Of a stretch of DNA of 64,000 nucleotides, positions 33,591 to 40,380 are shown piece by piece. The DNA is from JBEIFW01 sp046081125 (lineage in GTDB: Bacteria > Actinomycetota > Acidimicrobiia > Acidimicrobiales > Ilumatobacteraceae). The notes beneath the pieces were generated by a model, which was not told the origin of the DNA, searched no databases, and worked only from the letters and a program-made list of their open reading frames with translations. The first letter of the stretch is position 1; each line of letters begins with the position of its first letter. Both the position numbers and the translations under genes were made by a program. The stretch spans positions 30,041 through 94,040 of the forward strand of contig JBJTVH010000026.1 of assembly GCA_046081125.1 (NCBI GenBank), read 5' to 3'.

Positions 33591-34451
33591 ATGGCTGCGG
33601 GTGGCGAGGAGCCGGAGTTCCGGGAGGCGGTCTTCGCCTGGCTGCGGGCCAGGATGCTCACCACGCCCGTCTTCACTCCGGAAGATCTCGCCGCCGTCAC
33701 CATCGCAGGCCGGACGATCCGCTTGACGCCGACGCAGACCGGCATCTGGAAGCCGAGGGGGATGGAAGCAGCCCTGTCGTTCGTCACCGGTTACTACGCC
33801 GACGAGGCGAGCCGGCCGTATGCGGACGGCATCGGTGAGGACGAGTTGCTGCGATACAAGTGGCGAGGCACTGATCCGAACCACGCCGACAACCGAGCGC
33901 TGCGACGTGCGATGGAATTGCAGCTGCCACTGATCTGGTTCGTGGGGGTTGGCCGCCGACCGGGAACGAAGACCCAGGTGTTCGAACCGGTCATGCCGGT
34001 GTGGCTCATCGCTGAGGAACCCGCCCAACATCAGTTCGTGGTCGCGTTGGATTACTCCCGGCGCGACCTCGTGCACCAGGGGAGACCGCGGGTGAACGAG
34101 ATCGAGCGGCGTTACAACCTGACGATGGCCAAACAGCGGCTCCATCAGCCCCTGTTTCGAACGAGGGTTCTGCATGCCTACCGACAACGCTGCGCGATCT
34201 GCCGGTTGCCGTTCGGCGAACTTCTCGACGCCGCCCACATCAAGTCCGACCGGGACGGAGCCCGGCGTCGGTGGCGAATGGGTTGGCGCTGTGTCGCATC
34301 CACCACGGCGCGTTCGACGGGCCGACCCTTCAACACGCGCTGAAGGAGATGCACGGCCTTGCCCTGGCGCAGCTCCCCGCACCCGCGCGCTGAGCAGCCG
34401 AACAGGGAGTTCCTCGAGGAGCGGTACGAACGGTTCCGCCGGGCGAGTTGA
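33591..34451 (+). pseudogene. HNH restriction-endonuclease-like gene with multiple frameshifts (COG3440 type)
   Basis: The N-terminal domain (FREAVFAWLRARM, RYKWRGTDPNHADNRALRRAM, PVMPVWLIAEE) and the start of an HNH domain (RQRCAICRLPFGELLDAAHIKSDRDG) lie in one frame. Near 34260 the homology leaves this frame. It resumes at VANGLALCRIHHGAFDGP (HNH histidines) in another frame, and a further shift inside a CCCC run near 34375 is needed to recover the expected C-terminus NREFLEERYERFRRAS, ending at 34451. All pieces are recognisable, so decay is recent. The family consists of predicted modification-dependent restriction enzymes. Sequencing errors are the alternative, but neighbouring genes show none. 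Confidence 0.75.
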
Positions 34452-34526
34452 GGATGCCCCGCCGGGATCGGGCGGCTGGCGTCGCCGGCAGTGGGCGCGT
34501 TCACCCGAGCCCCCTACGCTGCGGCG

Positions 34527-34949
34527 ATGAGCGCACTCGAGGACCGTCTCGCCGTCGGCGACGTGATCATCCGCTACGCCGATTCCGTCGACCAGCTCGA
34601 CTACGACCGGTACTTTTCCTGTTTCACCGACGACGTGGTGGTGAGCGGCTTCACGCCCGAGCCGATCCATGGCCTGGGGGCCTACAAGCCGTGGCTGGTC
34701 GAGCGCCGGAACGCGTTCGGGCGCACGCAGCACCTGATCGGCAACATCCAGGTGACCGTCGAGGGCGACACCGCCCACATGCGCAGCTACGTGCAGGCCA
34801 CCCACGAACTGCCCGGCGATCCCGACCACCTCGTGACGTTGTGGGCGGCCTACGTCGACGACCTGGTGCGCACGGCGGAGGGCTGGAAGATCACAACGCA
34901 CCACCTCGAGCGGCTCATCGACGTCCGCCGTTTGGTTTCTAACTCCTGA
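34527..34949 (+). CDS. SnoaL-like (NTF2-fold) protein
   Basis: The 140-residue protein has the SnoaL_4/NTF2-like pattern: EDRLAVGDVIIRYADSVDQLDYDRYFSCFTDDV, then a central strand (TQHLIGNIQVTVEGDTAHMRSYVQA) and a C-terminal WAAYVDDLVRTAEGWKITTH. The hydrophobic cone binds small molecules, and members include ketosteroid isomerase-like enzymes and dehydratases. TACGCT ends 6 nt before the ATG, fitting a leaderless transcript. It is a single gene in a decayed region and could belong functionally with the catabolic operon upstream. Confidence 0.85.
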   Translation: MSALEDRLAVGDVIIRYADSVDQLDYDRYFSCFTDDVVVSGFTPEPIHGLGAYKPWLVERRNAFGRTQHLIGNIQVTVEGDTAHMRSYVQATHELPGDPDHLVTLWAAYVDDLVRTAEGWKITTHHLERLIDVRRLVSNS

Positions 34950-35248
34950 TCGGTTCCCTTCTTCCCGGCAACCGGTCCCCACCCGAGGCCGGCGACCGAT
35001 CTCGGAGCCCATGCCCAACACGCAATCCACGAAGCGTTGGACCCGACGAGCCGGGATCGGTGAGGGCGACTTCGAATCCGTCTCGGGGATCCCGACGGGC
35101 AGGTGGGCGCAGGAGAGCACGGCCTCGTCCAGGTATCACTGTGTGCTGCCCAAAAAGCAGAAGATGCGATTTATGGTTCGGACCACCGACCCGTTTCGAT
35201 CGATCTGAGGTGGAGAGTGACGAGTTCGGCCGGTGGCGTCCGAGAGGT
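34950..35248. other. Non-coding gap between the SnoaL gene and the esterase remnant
   Basis: No frame in this 299-bp stretch resembles a known protein, and there is no ribosome-binding site, RNA gene or repeat that I can support. Around 35141-35180 the sequence is unusually AT-rich for this window (CCCAAAAAGCAG, GATTTATGG), consistent with degenerated or foreign DNA. Confidence 0.5.
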
Positions 35249-35572
35249 CACACGCCGTCCTATGCGGTTCCGTCGCGCACCACCTACCTGACGGGCCTTC
35301 AGCGCACCTTCGTGGACGTGGGTCCGCTCGACCTGTGCTGCGCCGAGGACATCGAGTTCGTGGAACATCTCGACACGTCCGGGGTAGCGGTGGAACGCCA
35401 CCGCTACCCCGGATTCCCTTATTCCTTCGAAGTGATGGGGCCTACGGCCGCCGTCCCCCAAGGGGCGATCGTCGCACGTGCCAACGCCCTGCAGTCGCTC
35501 GGGGCGACCGGGCCGATGCGCCTGCGATGGGTCGCTCAGGCCGTTGTCGACGCACCCTCGGTGACCTGGTAG
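35249..35572 (+). pseudogene. C-terminal fragment of an alpha/beta-hydrolase (esterase/lipase, HSL type)
   Basis: The frame reads SYAVPSRTTYLTGLQRTFVD, then VGPLDLCCAEDIEFVEHL, then VAVERHRYPGFPYSFEVMGP. This is the last third of hormone-sensitive-lipase-family esterases, in which the Asp of the EDIE-like segment and a His near PGFxHxF complete the triad; here the His is replaced (FPYSFE), so even the fragment is inactive. The oxyanion HGG and GxSxG regions are missing. It ends at TAG 35570-35572, overlapping the end of the rhodopsin gene on the other strand by 37 bp. Confidence 0.65.
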
Positions 35573-36318
35573 CCGTCGTCTCGCGACTTGCTCAGGGCGA
35601 TGACGAGCACGAGGAGCCCGAACAGTGGCTTGGCGAGCACGTCGGCGATCGAGTAGCCGACCTGGCGGGCGACTTCGGCGTTGGCCGCATTGTCGATCAC
35701 CGACGGTGCGATGTATGCGAGCGGGTAGACGCCCCATGTCGCCAGCACGATGTAGCGCAGCCCGTCGATCAGCTTGCGGACGCCCGGGCTCTGACGGTCG
35801 AGCGACTTGCCGAGCTCCACGAAGAGCACGAACAGGATGTAAAGGAACGGGAGCGTCGACAGCACGCCCCAGACGGTCCGAGCCGTCGAGTCGGGATCGG
35901 CGACCTCGCCGGGCCAGCCGAGCACGACCATCGCCACCGCCGCCAGCATGAGGCGCACCAGCAGGCTTCGCGTCTTCGCAGCGGCCAGCTTGAGAACCAC
36001 GACGAGTTCGGCGAGCAGGAGCGGCACCGTGAGGAGCCAGTCGACGTACCGGTAGCCTTCGTTGAACGGCGTACCGGTCTGCTCGTAGCGCCCGTTGGCG
36101 AAGGAGAAGGCGCCCGACCACGAGTCGAAGATGCGTACGTAGTGGTAGAAGGCGATGCCTACGACGAGCGTCGACAAGGTCACGGCCATCCGGTGCTGCG
36201 GCGCGACGCGGTTCCTCACGAGGAGGAAGAACACGAACGCAGCGCCCATGCTGGCGATGACGAATGAGAACAGGTTGTACACCAGGTCGAACTGATTCGA
36301 GCTGAGGGAGAGATTCAC
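35536..36318 (-). CDS. Proteorhodopsin/xanthorhodopsin-type light-driven proton pump (DTE motif)
   Basis: The 260-residue, seven-helix microbial rhodopsin has retinal Lys230 in SIADVLAKPLFG, Asp226 as the second counter-ion, and helix C RYVDWLLTVPLLLAEL with Arg90, proton acceptor Asp93, Thr97 and proton donor Glu104 (the DTE triad of outward proton pumps). His59 (FYHYVR) matches the proteorhodopsin His that tunes the acceptor. Leu101 at the tuning position predicts green absorption. Gly151 (RTVWGVLS) is at the position that in xanthorhodopsin opens a fenestration for a carotenoid antenna. A GGAGGAA Shine-Dalgarno lies before GTG 36318. No retinal or carotenoid biosynthesis genes occur in the window. 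Confidence 0.97.
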   Translation of the reverse strand: MNLSLSSNQFDLVYNLFSFVIASMGAAFVFFLLVRNRVAPQHRMAVTLSTLVVGIAFYHYVRIFDSWSGAFSFANGRYEQTGTPFNEGYRYVDWLLTVPLLLAELVVVLKLAAAKTRSLLVRLMLAAVAMVVLGWPGEVADPDSTARTVWGVLSTLPFLYILFVLFVELGKSLDRQSPGVRKLIDGLRYIVLATWGVYPLAYIAPSVIDNAANAEVARQVGYSIADVLAKPLFGLLVLVIALSKSRDDGYQVTEGASTTA

Positions 36319-36346
36319 TGGGCGTTCCTCCTGCCGGTCGTTTAGG

Positions 36347-36775
36347 TCACAGCGACCGGACGCTACGCACTAGTACCGCTAAATGGCGAAGTCGGAGAGT
36401 GGCCCGCCCGACAAGTCGGTGGCAGGCGCAGGCGGTCCCGGCAATGACTCGTGGCGCGACGTCGCACTCGTGTGCACAGTGCCGCAGGTGAGAGAACGGC
36501 GACACCGACGGCCTTTCCTCGCTGACTGACTGAGACAGGTCGGCTGGCCTGGTCTGCCAGGGGCGGCTGTAGGCGGACGCGATAGCGATGGCGTTCCTGG
36601 CGTTGTTGTAGGCGATGTCGCTGGCTCGCGACAGGGCACTCCGCTCACGAGTTGCGTTGACGTCGCTGTTGACCTTGTTGACGCCACTCACCACCGTGCT
36701 GCACGCGGCGGTGATCGACGCGAGGGCGGTTACGGCGAGAGCCAACGCCGCCTTGGTCATGGTGGTGCGGGTCAT
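36347..36775 (-). CDS. Putative small lipoprotein
   Basis: From ATG 36775 the product opens with MTRTTMTKAALALAVTALAS and a lipobox ITAACS, a convincing lipoprotein signal. The mature part is short: a helical, polar stretch (GVNKVNSDVNATRERSALSRASDIAYNNARNAIAIAS), then a Cys- and Arg-rich end that looks unlike a folded domain and could be frameshifted. The usual actinobacterial helical-lipoprotein layout ends near residue 70. No named family is recognised. It lies directly before the rhodopsin gene on the same strand, but a gap of 28 bp and the rhodopsin's own strong Shine-Dalgarno leave coupling unclear. Confidence 0.5.
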   Translation of the reverse strand: MTRTTMTKAALALAVTALASITAACSTVVSGVNKVNSDVNATRERSALSRASDIAYNNARNAIAIASAYSRPWQTRPADLSQSVSEERPSVSPFSHLRHCAHECDVAPRVIAGTACACHRLVGRATLRLRHLAVLVRSVRSL

Positions 36776-36871
36776 GGCGCTCGCTCGAGGTTCGCGACGC
36801 GGCGGCGTGGCGTGCGCGGTCTGCCTCGCCCCGTCGTCGATCGGTAGGCTCCATTCCTGGGCGAGCGGCGC

Positions 36872-37108
36872 GTGGTCGTGACAGTGCAGGACATGGACCG
36901 GATGACGCCGGCCGAGCGCGCCGACGCCGTCGCCGCTGCCACGGTCACGTCCTGGGACGAGGTTCCCGAGCCGCTGCGCTCGCAGGTGCTTGCGCAGGCC
37001 GTCGAGTTCGGCCGCCAGCGCCGCTCGCGTAACGGACCGGCAGGTCCGCTTCACCGAGGAGTTCTTCGAGCGCCTCGAGCGGTTGCTCCCGAGCGAGCGT
37101 GGCGATGA
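36872..37108 (+). CDS. Small protein, antitoxin-like or N-terminal part of a frameshifted gene
   Basis: Up to about residue 52 the sequence is well ordered (MTPAERADAVAAATVTSWDEVPEPLRSQVLAQ in two short conserved-looking pieces, then AVEFGRQRR). After that the frame becomes Arg/Pro-rich with a plain GC-shadow composition, while the +1 frame picks up sensible protein. Start codons GTG 36872, ATG 36892 and ATG 36901 are all possible; TAGGCT 36845-36850 could be a -10. The product may be the antitoxin of an overlapping pair, or the front of one gene split by a frameshift near 37020. I cannot decide between these from sequence alone. Confidence 0.4.
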   Translation: MVVTVQDMDRMTPAERADAVAAATVTSWDEVPEPLRSQVLAQAVEFGRQRRSRNGPAGPLHRGVLRAPRAVAPERAWR

Positions 37109-37337
37109 TGGCGAGCCGTCGGTGACGGACTTCTTGGTCTTCGACCTCCCTGCGGTGCGCGACCGGTTGGCCCGTGACTTCGAGGGCTCGACCTTGGCCA
37201 CGGGTGACCCTGACGTCCGGGTCTACGTCGGCGTCGGTGCCCTCGTGCCCTTCGTCGCCGTGTTCGCGGTGCTCGACGGTGGTGCCGGCGAGGCCTTCTG
37301 GATCACGATCGATCAGGGCGGGCTCGCCGCAGGGTGA
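36990..37337 (+). CDS. Small protein overlapping the previous gene, possible toxin or C-terminal part of a frameshifted gene
   Basis: From about residue 15 the frame reads as a genuine protein: RQVRFTEEFFERLERLLP, then PSVTDFLVFDLPAVRDRLARDF and DVRVYVGVGALVPFVAVFA. The short alpha/beta pattern resembles the RelE/ParE-like toxin size class, but no catalytic signature is convincing. No ATG or GTG precedes the conserved part; the only upstream start is TTG 36990, within the previous frame with a 119-bp overlap. That is unusually long for a toxin-antitoxin pair and favours a single frameshifted gene. Confidence 0.4.
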   Translation: MRRPSSSAASAARVTDRQVRFTEEFFERLERLLPSERGDDGEPSVTDFLVFDLPAVRDRLARDFEGSTLATGDPDVRVYVGVGALVPFVAVFAVLDGGAGEAFWITIDQGGLAAG

Positions 37338-37467
37338 GTCCGCCGGGTCTGCCGCCGCACCGCGGACGCACCGCCGACCCTCGCTGCCGTCGACAGCAAA
37401 CGCCCCGACCACGCGCTTGTTGCCCGAGGGCCTCAGCGTGCGTGCGCTGCTCACAGCCCGTTTCTGC

Positions 37468-37542
37468 TGGTGCCCTCGGCAGGATTCGAACCTGCGCACA
37501 CGGCTCCGGAGGCCGACGCTCTATCCCCTGAGCTACGAGGGC
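37468..37542 (-). tRNA. tRNA-Arg (anticodon CCG)
   Basis: The minus strand folds as a tRNA: acceptor arm GCCCTCG/CGAGGGC, D-arm GCTC..GAGC, anticodon stem TCGGC/GCCGT closed by loop CTCCGGA with anticodon CCG (decodes CGG), variable GTGC, and T-arm GCAGG-TTCGAAT-CCTGC. The discriminator A is followed by an encoded CCA. CGG is a frequent Arg codon at this GC content. It is divergent from lysA with 58 bp between. Confidence 0.97.
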
Positions 37543-37600
37543 GGGCTGGGAGAGAGTAGCGCCCGGCGCCCGGTCGCGCACCCGCGTACGCTCGCCCCTC

Positions 37601-38884
37601 GTGCCTTCGACGGTGCCGATCCCGTTCTCACTTCTTCCCGACACCGCGGCCCTCGGCCCGGGCGGCCACCTCGGGATCGGCGGGTGCGATCTGCTCGAGT
37701 TGGCTGCGGAGTTCGGCACCCCGCTGTTCGTCTACGACGAGGCGCACCTGCGGGCCCGCTGCCGGGAGGCCGTCGGTGCGTTCGGAGCCGGCAACGTCGC
37801 CTACGCCACCAAGGCCTTCTTGTGTACGGCGATGGCCCGGCTGGCCCACGAGGAGGGCTGCCTGCTCGACGTGGCCACCGGCGGCGAACTGCACGTCGCC
37901 CTCGCCGCCGGGGTGCCGGCCGAGCGCCTGGTGCTCCACGGCAACAACAAGTCGCTCGACGAGCTGCGCCGGGCCTGCACGGTGGGCGTGCATCGGATCA
38001 TCGTCGATTCCTTCGACGAACTCGACCGGCTCGACGCCCTCCACGTCGAAGGGGTGCCGACCCCGGCGGTGCACCTGCGACTCACTCCCGGGGTCGAAGC
38101 CCACACCCACGAGTTCATCCGGACGGGGCAGGACGACTCGAAGTTCGGCTTCACCGTCTCGTCCGGCCTCGCTGCGCGGGCCGTCGAGCGAGCGTTGGGG
38201 TCGCCCTCGGTGCGCCTCGTCGGGGTCCACTGCCACATCGGCTCGAACGTGTTCGCGGTCGACAGCTTCGCCGAGGCGCTCGGGGTGATGGCCGAGGCGA
38301 CCCGTGGGTTCGCCTTGCCGGAGCTCACGATCGGCGGTGGCCTCGGGGTGCCCTACGTGGTCGGGGAGGAGGGCTCGACGTTGTCGCAGTGGGCGGTCGC
38401 GTTGCGCCGCGCCGTCGCCGCTCACGGGATCACGGCCCGGGTCGGTGTCGAGCCGGGGCGATCGATCGTGGCCTCGGCCGCGGTCACGCTCTACACGGTG
38501 GGCACCGTCAAGGAGCTGCCGGGGATTCGCACCTACGTCTCGGTCGACGGCGGCATGTCGGACAACCCGCGCCCGGTGCTCTACGGCTCGGGTTACGAGG
38601 CGTTCCTGCCCCGGGCGCCGCTGGCCGACCGGGGGCGGACCGTCCGGCTCGTCGGGAAGCACTGCGAGTCGGGCGACGTGTTGATCGACGACGCAGCCGT
38701 GCCCGAGGACCTCGTGGTCGGCGACGTGCTCGCCACGCCGGTGACCGGGGCCTACGGGCACTCGATGGCCTCCAACTACAACAAAGTGACCCGGCCGGCC
38801 GTCGTGTTCGTGCGCGACGGCGATGCGCGGGTGGTGGTGCGGCGCGAAACCCTCGACGATCTCGTGCGTCTCGACCTCGGGTGA
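37601..38884 (+). CDS. lysA: Diaminopimelate decarboxylase
   Basis: LysA decarboxylates meso-diaminopimelate to L-lysine, the last lysine step. The 427-residue PLP barrel has the Schiff-base Lys71 in VAYATKAF, VGVHCHIGSN, the PLP-phosphate loop LTIGGGLGVPY, EPGRSIVASA, and KHCESGD with the C-terminal-domain catalytic Cys contributed across the dimer. GTG 37601 lies 8 nt after TACGCT. In many actinobacteria the order is argS-lysA-hom-thrC-thrB; here lysA comes first and is separated from argS by two opposite-strand genes, a local rearrangement. Confidence 0.97.
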   Translation: MPSTVPIPFSLLPDTAALGPGGHLGIGGCDLLELAAEFGTPLFVYDEAHLRARCREAVGAFGAGNVAYATKAFLCTAMARLAHEEGCLLDVATGGELHVALAAGVPAERLVLHGNNKSLDELRRACTVGVHRIIVDSFDELDRLDALHVEGVPTPAVHLRLTPGVEAHTHEFIRTGQDDSKFGFTVSSGLAARAVERALGSPSVRLVGVHCHIGSNVFAVDSFAEALGVMAEATRGFALPELTIGGGLGVPYVVGEEGSTLSQWAVALRRAVAAHGITARVGVEPGRSIVASAAVTLYTVGTVKELPGIRTYVSVDGGMSDNPRPVLYGSGYEAFLPRAPLADRGRTVRLVGKHCESGDVLIDDAAVPEDLVVGDVLATPVTGAYGHSMASNYNKVTRPAVVFVRDGDARVVVRRETLDDLVRLDLG

Positions 38885-38924
38885 ACCGGGCCAGGCGAAC
38901 GGGGCCAGGTGAAGGGGCTGGTGC

Positions 38925-39659
38925 CTATGGTGTCCAGACCTGTTCGAACCGGGTGATCACCCCGCCGGCCACCTCCACGCGGACCCCGAACGGCATGTAT
39001 TGGTAGCCCGACGGCGTGTTGCCGACCGGGCCGCCCCGGTTGAGCAGGCGCACCAGTTCGGCGGCGCTGATCCGGTAGTTCACGCCCGGTTGGAGGGCCG
39101 AGACGCTGACGAATGCGTTGCGCAGGTCGAGCGTTAGGGAGCGTTTCGGGGTGGTCAGCACGTAGTAGTCGTTCAGGCACTCGTCGCCGAATCGGGCTGC
39201 GGCCGCCTCGCAGGCGGCGCCCCCGAACCACTGCAGCACCTGTACCGGCACGGCGTTCGCCGCTCCGGATCCGGCGATCGTGGCGTAGTAGACGCCGTTG
39301 GGCAGTGGCCCGGTCGCCGGGATCGGAGCGCTCGTGTCGGGCATCGACGGCGTCGCCACCTTCGCGTACTGCTGGAAGCCGACCGGCGCAGCCGTGGTCG
39401 TCGACCCGGCGGTCGTCGCGGCCGTTGACGCGGTCGTCGCAGTCGTCGCCTTCGTGGTGGTCGGCGCGGCCGTCGTGGTGGGGATCGTGGCGACGGTGGT
39501 GGCCGGTGCCGTCGGCGCCGCGGTGGGCGCCGTGGTTGTTGCCGCGATGGTCGTGATCGTGGCCGGCGCGGCGGTCGTGGTCGTCGTCGAAGCGGACTCG
39601 CCGTCGCCGCAGGCACCGAGCAGAACCAGGCACCCGACGGCAAGCATCACCGTGCGCAT
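38925..39659 (-). CDS. Thr-rich secreted lipoprotein
   Basis: The 244-residue product has a lipoprotein signal (VMLAVGCLVLLGACGDGE, lipobox LLGAC), then a linker of about 75 residues almost entirely Thr, Ala and Pro that would reach through the cell wall, then a C-terminal domain (about 95-244). The domain (AKVATPSMPDTS, VYYATIAGSGA, FGDECLNDYYVL) has a Cys pair probably forming a disulfide (AACEAAAA, DECLN) but is not a family I can name. It lies convergent to lysA and next to a GNAT acetyltransferase on the same strand. Confidence 0.75.
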   Translation of the reverse strand: MRTVMLAVGCLVLLGACGDGESASTTTTTAAPATITTIAATTTAPTAAPTAPATTVATIPTTTAAPTTTKATTATTASTAATTAGSTTTAAPVGFQQYAKVATPSMPDTSAPIPATGPLPNGVYYATIAGSGAANAVPVQVLQWFGGAACEAAAARFGDECLNDYYVLTTPKRSLTLDLRNAFVSVSALQPGVNYRISAAELVRLLNRGGPVGNTPSGYQYMPFGVRVEVAGGVITRFEQVWTP

Positions 39660-39689
39660 GGCACCCAGCCTGCCAGGCGCCCGGCAGGG

Positions 39690-40334
39690 TCAGGCTCCGA
39701 ACCAACTCCGACACGCCTCGAGGCCCTCGATGGTCACCGACGGCCAGCGGTCGCGGGTCGATGACCAGTCGGTGCCGTCGAGCCGGAAGCGGTCCGAGAC
39801 GACGGGTTGACCCCGTGGTGCCTTCACCTCGATGCCGTCGGGTCGATAGCCGAGCTTTTCGCTGACGCGGCGCGAGGATTCGTTGTCCCGGAACGCTCCG
39901 GAGCGGGCCCACCGTGCGCCGAGGCCCTCGAAGGCAAGGGCGAGCACGGCGACTCGCATCTCGGTGCCGATGCCGCGCCCCTGCACGGCTCGCCGCAGGT
40001 ACGAGCCGGTGTCGACCTCACGAACCGTTGCGAAGGCGTCGGCCCGCAGTGACTGCACCCCCACGGTTGCGCCGTCGAGCCGCACGGCGAAGGCCGCTTC
40101 CCAGGCGTCGGGCCGCCACGTGGCCCGCGCCGTCCAGAAGTGCCGGAAGGCGCCCTGCTCGCGCTCGGGAGACGGCAGATCCGTGAAGGCGCGCTCGAAG
40201 GGCATGACCGCCGGGTCGTGCAGGTCGTCGAGGAAGCCGCATACGGCGAGGATGTCGTCGTCGGTGAGCAGCCGCAGTTCGAGTCGGGGGGTGCGCAGGC
40301 GCAGTCCGAACAGCGGCCACCAGGGGTTGTCCAT
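39690..40334 (-). CDS. GNAT acetyltransferase (RimJ/RimL-like)
   Basis: From ATG 40334 the 214 residues match GNAT acetyltransferases: LRTPRLELRLLTDDDI is the typical N-terminal strand-helix, VREVDTGSYLRRAVQGRGIGTEMRVAVLAL holds the acetyl-CoA pyrophosphate loop (QGRGIG), and GAFRDNESSRRVSEKLGY the C-terminal beta-alpha motif. The RimJ/RimL branch acetylates N-termini of ribosomal proteins or other amines. The longer upstream frame runs into argS on the other strand and was discarded. It is divergent from argS, only 46 bp away. Confidence 0.87.
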   Translation of the reverse strand: MDNPWWPLFGLRLRTPRLELRLLTDDDILAVCGFLDDLHDPAVMPFERAFTDLPSPEREQGAFRHFWTARATWRPDAWEAAFAVRLDGATVGVQSLRADAFATVREVDTGSYLRRAVQGRGIGTEMRVAVLALAFEGLGARWARSGAFRDNESSRRVSEKLGYRPDGIEVKAPRGQPVVSDRFRLDGTDWSSTRDRWPSVTIEGLEACRSWFGA

Positions 40335-40380
40335 ATCGCATGGTCGCGCCCGGGGTCGCCCGGCTTGAATGGATTTCCGC

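Noticed and set aside
38885..38924. GGGCCAGG direct repeats after lysA
   Set aside because: Short and GC-rich with no pairing potential beyond chance; not a convincing terminator.
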